6,193 bases of DNA, taken from assembly GCA_002726395.1 (NCBI GenBank), contig PBTA01000014.1, positions 8,741-14,933 of the forward strand, in the 5' to 3' direction. This DNA is from Methanobacteriota archaeon. GTDB lineage: Archaea; Thermoplasmatota; Poseidoniia; Poseidoniales; Poseidoniaceae. The stretch's first letter is position 1. The number at the start of each line of letters is the position of its first letter. The notes below the pieces were generated by a model, which had not been told where the DNA came from, ran no database searches, and worked only from the letters and a program-made list of their open reading frames with translations. The position numbers and the translations under genes were made by a program. Positions 1 to 5,714 of this stretch are shown here, one piece after another.

Positions 1-1387
1 CTGCCAATAATTCCCAGCTTACTGGCTTATCATGACTTGCTAAGTTAGTTAACAACTGCCTTTCATTTTCGGGTAATTTAAACAAAATCTCATCATCAAG
101 GAATTGCAGCCAATCAACATGCAAAGATTGACCGTATAACTCGAATAATTCCAAGGCCAATGGATGCCCTCCAGTTTTCTCAAAAACCGATTCTAAGTCT
201 TCATCAACGTCAATCTTAGATAACCAATTTTGCATTTCGTCTTTTGATAGACCCTGCAGTGAGTGTTCAGTAACTATATCCCTAGTATGTACGTCTCTTC
301 GGTCATATACCGTTGGTCTAGTTCGTGAAATCATTACTATTCGCAACGGTGAAGATTTCGATATTTGCAACAATGCACCCAGTAATTTTGTTGCATCGCT
401 TTCGATGTGATGTACGTCATCTAATACGATTAACCAATATGGTGGTGGGCCGCCAGATGCCGTTTTGAAACGCTCTCTAATCGTTCTAGCGTCGGTTAAA
501 TAAGCAAGTAAACGCCGACGCCAAGTATCAACGTCAACAATTCCTCCTGGATTTAGTGGGAGGGTTTCGATTAAGTTGTAAGGGTCATGTTTTTCATCGA
601 TACCAAATCTGTGCAAAAGGCTAGTTGCTAACCCAAGTGGTGTATCCCAAGGCTGACAAGGATACCAACAAACGGACAGATTCGGGTTCTGTTCTAGCTG
701 CCCGTTTAGCCAATGGGCAACTAAGGTTGACTTACCGATACCGGCAATTCCATGTATTACCATGCACGGCTTTCTTTCTTCAAACCAATCATTTAATTCA
801 TCAATTTGACTTTCTCTGCCGTGAACAAATCGAGTTTTTGGCGGCTTGTTGTTATATGTTGCATGGGCACCAGTAAGTGCTTTTAGGCGGCCAGGTGGAG
901 TGTTTTCTGATGACTCTGGTTTTCTTATTACACCAAATCTTATGTCACCGTAAGTTAACACTCCTTCGTGTTGTGCATGCATCAAAATTTGCAATAATGA
1001 AATATTTGCGTCTAGACGTTTTGAAACTTCAGATGCTTCTAATTCAAGCAATTCGCCTGAATTATCCCTTATCACAATAGAAATAGATGACAAGCGTTTA
1101 ATCGTTGACTTTACCGACTTTCTCCCTTCATCGGTTAACTGCCAAGTTTTCTGGCGACGATCTTCACCTTTGACATTTCTTGTGTGCTCTGAAACTAATT
1201 CTTTGCGCAATAACTCTCGCATCGTGCGGCTAACATTGGGTGGGTGAAGAGCGCATGATTCGGCAATGCCTGGCCTAGTTAATTCGGGGCCAACAAGATA
1301 TCTATCAGCCTGTTCATTATTTTCAAACAAATGAAGCATTACGCGGTCTTGCACTGGGACATTTACCTTTGCAACACCTGCGCTCAC
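1..1387 (-). CDS. Winged-helix (MarR-like) / STAND NB-ARC-type ATPase transcriptional regulator, partial (3' end beyond window)
   Basis: The reverse strand is open from about 1500 to the left edge without a stop. I read 462 residues from a GTG at 1387. Residues about 12-85 form a winged-helix DNA-binding domain: a helix starting VQDRVMLHLF, a recognition helix around PPNVSRTMRELLRK (49-62), and a basic wing with VKGEDRRQKTWQLTDEG (72-88). This pattern is common in archaeal MarR-like regulators. After a linker, RFVHGRE (186-191) opens a P-loop NTPase: Walker A GIAGIGKST (213-221, Lys219), Walker B YWLIVLDD (317-324), a sensor strand IVMISRTRP (about 350-358), and GGHPLALEL (406-414), the GxP-like motif of STAND ATPases such as the MalT and NB-ARC families. 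The visible part ends in what looks like the post-NTPase winged helix; the C-terminal sensor repeats expected for the family lie outside the window. By family, it should be a cytoplasmic ATP-dependent regulatory switch; its ligand and targets are unknown. The GTG start is preferred because the first in-frame ATG (1339) would remove the start of the first helix. The gene is divergent from the surface-protein gene. Confidence 0.85.
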   Translation of the reverse strand, partial: MSAGVAKVNVPVQDRVMLHLFENNEQADRYLVGPELTRPGIAESCALHPPNVSRTMRELLRKELVSEHTRNVKGEDRRQKTWQLTDEGRKSVKSTIKRLSSISIVIRDNSGELLELEASEVSKRLDANISLLQILMHAQHEGVLTYGDIRFGVIRKPESSENTPPGRLKALTGAHATYNNKPPKTRFVHGRESQIDELNDWFEERKPCMVIHGIAGIGKSTLVAHWLNGQLEQNPNLSVCWYPCQPWDTPLGLATSLLHRFGIDEKHDPYNLIETLPLNPGGIVDVDTWRRRLLAYLTDARTIRERFKTASGGPPPYWLIVLDDVHHIESDATKLLGALLQISKSSPLRIVMISRTRPTVYDRRDVHTRDIVTEHSLQGLSKDEMQNWLSKIDVDEDLESVFEKTGGHPLALELFELYGQSLHVDWLQFLDDEILFKLPENERQLLTNLASHDKPVSWELLA

Positions 1388-1492
1388 AGTTAATCCACTG
1401 GCTACTACAACTAAGCGGTTTTGGCATTCTGATAATTTGAAAGACGAGCAAAATAACCATAATTCCTTTATTCGAGTAATGATGGGAATGGC
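1388..1492. promoter_or_regulatory. Divergent intergenic region, presumed promoters for both flanking genes
   Basis: This 105-base AT-rich gap lies between two divergent starts, so it should hold both promoters. On the plus strand, AT-rich blocks at about 1450-1464 and 1467-1471 lie about 22-40 bases before the ATG at 1493 and could be an archaeal TATA/BRE region for a leaderless or short-leader transcript. On the minus strand, an AT-rich AATTAT-type block lies about 45 bases before the GTG at 1387. Neither start has a clear Shine-Dalgarno sequence. No strong inverted repeat that would mark an operator was noticed. The box assignments are guesses; only the divergent arrangement is well supported. 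Confidence 0.35.
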
Positions 1493-1567
1493 ATGGGTTC
1501 ACCTAGAACAACACTGGTGGTGCTGTCCATACTTGTCTTGGCAACAATGCCGATTGCTGTTTCAGCG
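1493..1567 (+). other. Signal peptide of the surface protein
   Basis: Codons 1-25 give a short polar, Arg-containing start (MGSPRTT), an uninterrupted hydrophobic core (LVVLSILVLATMPIAV) and a small-residue SA end just before the acidic DSDGDG. This is a standard Sec signal with probable signal peptidase I cleavage after Ala25. There is no lipobox cysteine near the site. Confidence 0.85.
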
Positions 1568-4500
1568 GACTCAGATGGTGATGGCATAAGTGATGCTACA
1601 GATGACTGCAAATGGGCCTCTGGAACCTCAACTGTAGACAAAAATGGTTGCCCTGATTTTGACGGCGATGGGACCTCTGACCTAAATGACCCGTGGACTA
1701 CTGCTAATCCAAATTTCCAAACAGAACAAATTCTAAATTCAAATCAAGATTATAATGACATTGAATATTCTGGCGACGGTCATAGCTTAGTCACCGGCGC
1801 TGATGACGGTTTTATCAGGACTTGGAATTCATCAACCTTCGTTAACATTAGATCTGCTGATCTTGGCTCTGAAATAAATTCTGTGGCCTTTTCGCCCAAC
1901 AGTAATTTAGTCGCAGCTGGTGTTAATGACGATACTGTCCAAATTTATGATGCCAACACTATGACTAGTCTCTATGGTTCAATTAGCGTCGATGTTGGCA
2001 GTGGGGAGAGAGTAAATGATGTTGAATTTTCTCCAGATAGTTCTTTACTTGCTGTATCTATTGGAAGGTCTGGAAATCAAGGAACTAATGGAATTGTTTC
2101 ATTCATCAATACCTCTACTGGGAACTTTTTCAGCTCGGGAATAAATCCTGGAGGAGAAGATCGGTTCTATGATACGGCATTCTCGCCTGATAGTAATTTT
2201 ATTGCAGTAGGAAGTGAAGGGGATTGGTATATATCTGAAATTGCGACTGGAACTACTGTAGCATCAATTTCAAGCCCTCCTGATTCGGTAAATGCTATTG
2301 CATGGTCTCCTGATGGCAACTACATCGTTATGTGTGGCGCCTATGAGACTAACGGAGCGCGTGTTCAAGTTCACGAATATGATGGTAGCGGGTGGCCAAT
2401 TATCTGGGAAGTTGGAACAACCACGTCCTGCTCTTCAGTGGATTTTTCACCAGATGGTTCTAAATTTATTGTCGGAATGTACTGGTATGAAGCTGATGGA
2501 GCAACTGCTAAGATATACGAAACAACATCCAGTTTACTAGTTGACGCCTTTTCGGGTCCAAGACCCAATAATTGCGCTGGAACTAATAATAATCAATGTG
2601 GCCAAATCGATGGTGTGTCGTGGCACCCTGATGGTGGTAAAATTGTTACCGCCCATACCAGAAATGATGAAGGCGTTTACTTTTGGTATGCTGATTTAGA
2701 TGAAGATCAGGACGGATACAATACTTATGACCAAGGCGATGGTGTAGTTGACGCTTTTCCAACTGACGGCAGTCAATGGAATGATACTGATGGTGATGGT
2801 TACGGAGATAACCCTGAGCCTGCAACCAATCCAGATGCTTGCATAAGTCAATTTGGCACCTCAACGCAAGATCGTTTTGGCTGCCCAGATGCCGACGGCG
2901 ATGGATGGTCTGATGCTGGTGATTGGGCACCAAATGATGTCGAACAATGGGCAGACAGCGATGGGGATGGTTATGGCGACCAATATTATTACGATGTAAT
3001 CAATATAGTATTTCATACCAATCAACGTGGTGATGCTTTTCCAAATAACCCTACACAGTGGAATGATAGTGACAGCGATGGCTGGGGCGATAATTACAAC
3101 GATCAATCTTGGGACCAAAAACGAGAATCTACTTGGCCTGGATTGTTCAAAAGCAACGCTACGCAGGTAGATAAATTCCCACTTGATAACAACCAATGGG
3201 AAGATACTGATGGTGATTGGTACGGCGATAACCAATTTGGGGATGATGCTGATGGCTGCCCCGATGTGTTTGGTAATTCTACAGCAGACCGGTATGGTTG
3301 CCCAGATACCGACGGCGATACTTATTCTGATCCAACCGCTAACTGGGGCAGTATCTCTCAAGGCGGATATTGTCAGGCTGACGGTGTTCCACTAGATCCA
3401 ACACAATGGTGTGACCGAGACGGCGATGGCTATGGCGATAATGCAGATGGCAATTCGCCTGATGAATGCCCAGATGACAAGGGGTATTCATTCATCGACA
3501 GAATCGGTTGTATCGATACCGATGGAGATGGTTACTCAGACCAAGGAGACCCATTTCCAAACGATGCTTCACAGTGGGAAAATAGAGATGGAGACTCACT
3601 AGATTGTGGCGGTGACAACCAAACCGGTCTAAACCCTGATGTATTTCCCGATGACCCTACTCAATGCAAAGATACCGATGGTGATGGTTATGGAGATAAC
3701 GCAGCAGGCAATAATGGAGATGTATTCAAAAATGATCCTACTCAATGGTCAGACTTTGACGGTGATGGTTATGGGGATAATAACCAAACTGGAGCGGTGA
3801 ACGGAGATATCTGCCCGACTAGAGCCGGTAATTCTCCAAATCCACTAACTCGAGGCTGTCCTGATACTGATGGTGATGGTTTTGTTGACCCTGAAGATGC
3901 GTTTCCTGAAAACCCACTACAGTGGTCTGACCAAGATGGCGATGGTTATGGTGATGAGGTAAATCGGCCAGGAGGAGATGATTGTGTTGACGTATTTGGA
4001 TTATCAAATCAAAATAATCGGTATGGCTGTTTAGACTCAGATGGTGACGGTTGGGCCGATGTAGATGATACATTCCCGCAAGATGGAGAGCAATGGGTCG
4101 ATACTGATGGTGATGGTTATGGAGATAATTACCTTTGGACATTGACATTTATTGAAGACCAAGATAACCCCGACAGGATTATTGAATTAAGAGAGCAAAA
4201 TGGCGATGCTTTTCCTGACTTTTCAAGTGAGTGGAGTGACCAAGATGGCGATGGCTACGGAGATAATTTTAGCGATGCATTCCCGCTTGAAGTAACTCAA
4301 TGGATTGACCAAGATGGCGATGGCTATGGAGATAATTTTACTGGCGGTGCATTCCAGCCTGACGATTGCGAAAAGGTTCCAGGTCAGTCCTATCGTGATG
4401 TGTTTGGTTGCTTAGATAGCGATTTAGATGGCATGAGCGATACTTCTGATCCTTGCCCATTTGACCCTGAAATCTTTGAAGGGCGAATTGGTAGTGTTAA

Positions 4501-4900
4501 ATGTTCAATTACCGAAGACCCGAACTCAGAAAGTAACCTTCAATCTGATTCAAATAACGATGACCAGGGTTCGGTGTTAATCTTCCTAGGTATTGCTATT
4601 GTTGCCCTGCTATCGATAATTATTGTTGCCCAATTCTCCAAAACATTAGCGAAAAGCAAATCGAAAAAGGAAAAACTCGAAGAAATAATGGTGAATGATG
4701 CCTTTTCTGAAGATGGAGAGCGACGGGCTGCTTGGATTGACTATTACGTTGCTAACGGACAATTAGATGAAGCCAAGGCGTTAGGATGGGTAGAGCAGAG
4801 TACTGCGGAATTACCTCAATGGAAGCAATTTGAAATTCAACAGCAACAAGAACAAGACGAAGCGATTCCTACCATGGTTAATCTTGATGATATTCTATGA
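1493..4900 (+). CDS. Giant membrane-anchored surface protein: signal peptide, 7-bladed WD40-like propeller, thrombospondin-type-3-like Ca-binding repeats, C-terminal TM helix
   Basis: This encodes 1135 residues. Residues 1-25 are a signal peptide (short basic start, hydrophobic core, ending AVSA). Two acidic loops, DSDGDGISD and DFDGDGTSD, follow with a C-x13-C pair. Residues about 87-400 contain seven WD40-like strands of the form hxxhxFSPDGxxhAhG followed by a hydrophobic strand, for example INSVAFSPNSNLVAAG, VNAIAWSPDGNYIV and IDGVSWHPDGGKIVTA, giving one full seven-bladed propeller. Residues about 401-1005 hold about 19 DxDGDGYGDN-type loops, as in thrombospondin type 3 or related Ca2+-binding repeats, alternating with FPxDxxQW segments and cysteine pairs. 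A Ser/Asn/Asp-rich spacer, a transmembrane helix (about 1027-1048) and a Lys-rich stop-transfer segment lead to a Lys/Glu-rich cytoplasmic tail ending NLDDIL. The expected topology is N-terminus outside, tail inside. The propeller probably binds a protein or glycan, and the repeats probably form a Ca2+-stiffened stalk; both roles are inferred from fold. No catalytic motif is visible. ATGs at 1479, 1482 and 1488 are out of frame, so 1493 is the start. Confidence 0.93.
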   Translation: MGSPRTTLVVLSILVLATMPIAVSADSDGDGISDATDDCKWASGTSTVDKNGCPDFDGDGTSDLNDPWTTANPNFQTEQILNSNQDYNDIEYSGDGHSLVTGADDGFIRTWNSSTFVNIRSADLGSEINSVAFSPNSNLVAAGVNDDTVQIYDANTMTSLYGSISVDVGSGERVNDVEFSPDSSLLAVSIGRSGNQGTNGIVSFINTSTGNFFSSGINPGGEDRFYDTAFSPDSNFIAVGSEGDWYISEIATGTTVASISSPPDSVNAIAWSPDGNYIVMCGAYETNGARVQVHEYDGSGWPIIWEVGTTTSCSSVDFSPDGSKFIVGMYWYEADGATAKIYETTSSLLVDAFSGPRPNNCAGTNNNQCGQIDGVSWHPDGGKIVTAHTRNDEGVYFWYADLDEDQDGYNTYDQGDGVVDAFPTDGSQWNDTDGDGYGDNPEPATNPDACISQFGTSTQDRFGCPDADGDGWSDAGDWAPNDVEQWADSDGDGYGDQYYYDVINIVFHTNQRGDAFPNNPTQWNDSDSDGWGDNYNDQSWDQKRESTWPGLFKSNATQVDKFPLDNNQWEDTDGDWYGDNQFGDDADGCPDVFGNSTADRYGCPDTDGDTYSDPTANWGSISQGGYCQADGVPLDPTQWCDRDGDGYGDNADGNSPDECPDDKGYSFIDRIGCIDTDGDGYSDQGDPFPNDASQWENRDGDSLDCGGDNQTGLNPDVFPDDPTQCKDTDGDGYGDNAAGNNGDVFKNDPTQWSDFDGDGYGDNNQTGAVNGDICPTRAGNSPNPLTRGCPDTDGDGFVDPEDAFPENPLQWSDQDGDGYGDEVNRPGGDDCVDVFGLSNQNNRYGCLDSDGDGWADVDDTFPQDGEQWVDTDGDGYGDNYLWTLTFIEDQDNPDRIIELREQNGDAFPDFSSEWSDQDGDGYGDNFSDAFPLEVTQWIDQDGDGYGDNFTGGAFQPDDCEKVPGQSYRDVFGCLDSDLDGMSDTSDPCPFDPEIFEGRIGSVKCSITEDPNSESNLQSDSNNDDQGSVLIFLGIAIVALLSIIIVAQFSKTLAKSKSKKEKLEEIMVNDAFSEDGERRAAWIDYYVANGQLDEAKALGWVEQSTAELPQWKQFEIQQQQEQDEAIPTMVNLDDIL
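1751..2692 (+). other. Seven-bladed WD40-like beta-propeller domain
   Basis: Residues about 87-400 contain seven blade units, each starting with a strand such as YNDIEYSGDG, INSVAFSPNS, VNDVEFSPDS, FYDTAFSPDS, VNAIAWSPDG, CSSVDFSPDG and IDGVSWHPDG, then a second hydrophobic strand and an aromatic-bearing outer strand (IRTWN, VQIYD, VSFIN, WYISEI, VQVHEYD, AKIYE, VYFWY). Seven is the canonical number for a closed WD40 propeller. The classic WD dipeptide is replaced by WN, YD, YE or WY, which is common in prokaryotic extracellular propellers of the PQQ, YVTN and WD40-like classes. Confidence 0.85.
2693..4507 (+). repeat. Array of thrombospondin-type-3-like DxDGDG repeats (protein-level repeat within the surface gene)
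   Basis: About 19 acidic loops occur across residues 401-1005. Most read D-x-D-G-D-G-Y-G-D-N, with variants such as DADGDGWSD, DTDGDGFVD and DSDGDGWAD. They are joined by two kinds of linker: a short FPxDxxQWxD segment, and a longer module with a C-x13/14-C pair ending in GCxD. The Asp spacing matches Ca2+-coordinating loops of thrombospondin type 3 and related repeats. At DNA level the units use mixed synonymous codons (ggt/ggc, tat/tac), so most copies are old and kept by selection on the protein. Confidence 0.85.
4238..4339 (+). repeat. Near-identical direct repeat pair, 69-base (23-codon) period, within the array
   Basis: The 33-base segments at 4238-4270 and 4307-4339 both encode DQDGDGYGDNF and differ at one synonymous position (tac/tat). 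The spacing is 69 bases, exactly 23 codons. This is closer nucleotide identity than most other copies of the loop show, and it suggests the most recent unit duplication or conversion in the array. Confidence 0.7.
4571..4636 (+). other. C-terminal transmembrane helix of the surface protein
   Basis: Residues about 1027-1048 are an unbroken hydrophobic stretch (SVLIFLGIAIVALLSIIIVA) flanked by a Ser/Asn/Asp-rich spacer before it and a Lys-rich segment (KTLAKSKSKKEK) after it. By the positive-inside rule, the repeats are outside and the last 87 or so residues are in the cytoplasm. Confidence 0.9.
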
Positions 4901-5653
4901 TTGCTGTGCTTCTTGTCGACGAGCCTTAGCAGCAAGATCGTCATCAAATGAAAGAAATGGTAGACTTGCCCATTTATCATCGTCTTCAATAGCCATTAAT
5001 GCCTCGTTTGAATTAATGACTTTCGACAATTCCATTACAGTTGGAGTAGTTCCATCCTGCAATTGATATTGATGACCAGGCACCACTAGATTAGTTCCTG
5101 ATATGTGTGTAAAAATTGTTTGTAGATATTTTAGCGATGCACGCTGTTTACCCGCATCTCCGCCTAGTAAATCAGTTCTGCCACAACTCCTCAGAAATAG
5201 GCAGTCCCCGCTAATTACAATACCGTTACCGATGAACACTACATGCCCTGGAGTATGGCCTGGCGTGCAATGAACGGAAAATTCTAATTCTCCTATTACA
5301 CATGTCTCAAAAGAATGTTCGTTGTGACTCCACCATTGAACATATTCGGCATTATAACCACGTTGTTGTTCTAATTCATGGCACCTAACTACTGGCGAAA
5401 ATACCGTACTGTTAACCAATGCTTCAACCCCTTTGATATGATCCCAATGGCTATGAGTTAGCCAAACTTGTTCGATTTGAAAGTTATTATCTTGACAGAA
5501 ATCTTCCCAGAACGAGCCGTCAAAAGGGTCGACAATACAGGCTTTTTTTGTCTTACGGCAAACGATCAAATGATTCAAATTATCCCACTGCCCAAGTTGC
5601 TTCTGATAAACTTGGATTATGTCATTACTTAATATTAGCTTGGGGAGTTTCAC
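4895..5653 (-). CDS. Metallo-beta-lactamase-fold hydrolase, glyoxalase II (hydroxyacylglutathione hydrolase)-like
   Basis: This encodes 252 residues from a GTG at 5653, a normal length for a single-domain glyoxalase II-like enzyme. The full metal-binding set is visible: THSHWDH (His67, His69, Asp71, His72), TPGHTPGH (His133), SGDCLF (Asp150) and VVPGH (His194). The CGRTDLLGGD segment (157-166) followed by a helix is typical of the GloB/YcbL branch of the superfamily, which also includes persulfide dioxygenases. It should be a soluble cytoplasmic di-metal thioester hydrolase or related enzyme. The substrate cannot be read from the sequence, and archaea generally lack glutathione, so another thiol adduct is likely. 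An acidic and then basic C-terminal tail (DDDLAAKARRQEAQQS) follows the domain. In-frame ATGs at 5716 and 5770 would add 21 or 39 low-complexity, basic residues and overlap the divergent gene that starts at 5715, so the GTG just before LPKLIL is preferred. The stop overlaps the end of the surface gene. Confidence 0.85.
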   Translation of the reverse strand: MKLPKLILSNDIIQVYQKQLGQWDNLNHLIVCRKTKKACIVDPFDGSFWEDFCQDNNFQIEQVWLTHSHWDHIKGVEALVNSTVFSPVVRCHELEQQRGYNAEYVQWWSHNEHSFETCVIGELEFSVHCTPGHTPGHVVFIGNGIVISGDCLFLRSCGRTDLLGGDAGKQRASLKYLQTIFTHISGTNLVVPGHQYQLQDGTTPTVMELSKVINSNEALMAIEDDDKWASLPFLSFDDDLAAKARRQEAQQS

Positions 5654-5714
5654 AATGTAACCTCGTGTTCCCGATGACCGCTGGTCTTTCAAATGATGAG
5701 TCCTACTGTGTACC
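5654..5714. promoter_or_regulatory. Short divergent intergenic region, presumed promoters
   Basis: Given the GTG start for the hydrolase, 61 bases separate it from the divergent ATG at 5715. The region should contain at least the promoter of the secreted-protein gene. No clear TATA box, Shine-Dalgarno site or inverted repeat was recognised; the best AT-rich block (about 5625-5640) lies inside the hydrolase coding sequence. Confidence 0.25.

Noticed and set aside
625..1080. Two short plus-strand open frames (625-876 and 877-1080)
   Set aside because: They lie antisense to the winged-helix/STAND gene, whose Walker A and linker coding sequence occupies the same bases; their translations show no recognisable feature.
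1388..1460. Upstream extension of the winged-helix regulator beyond the GTG at 1387
   Set aside because: The frame remains open, but the added residues are hydrophobic and unlike the family's N-terminus, contain no in-frame ATG, and would run through the promoter region of the divergent gene.
2861..3361. A 166-codon open frame on the minus strand opposite the repeat array, and a similar 109-codon one at 3819-4148
   Set aside because: They are mirror images of the biased GAT/GGT/GAC codons of the DxDGDG repeats. The predicted products are repetitive Ile/Val- or His/Leu-rich strings with no domain, and the plus frame clearly codes.
2693..4507. Possible CRISPR array or DNA satellite suggested by the recurring gatggtgatggttatgg-like words
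   Set aside because: The words vary at synonymous positions, their spacing is irregular but always a multiple of three, and they encode acidic Ca2+-loop motifs in one continuous frame, so this is a protein repeat.
4880..4920. A transcription terminator hairpin between the convergent genes
   Set aside because: The stops overlap, and I see no clear stem-loop or T-run at the junction.
4830..5066. Plus-strand open frame spanning the convergent gene junction
   Set aside because: It lies out of frame with the surface-gene tail and antisense to the hydrolase C-terminus, both of which are well supported.
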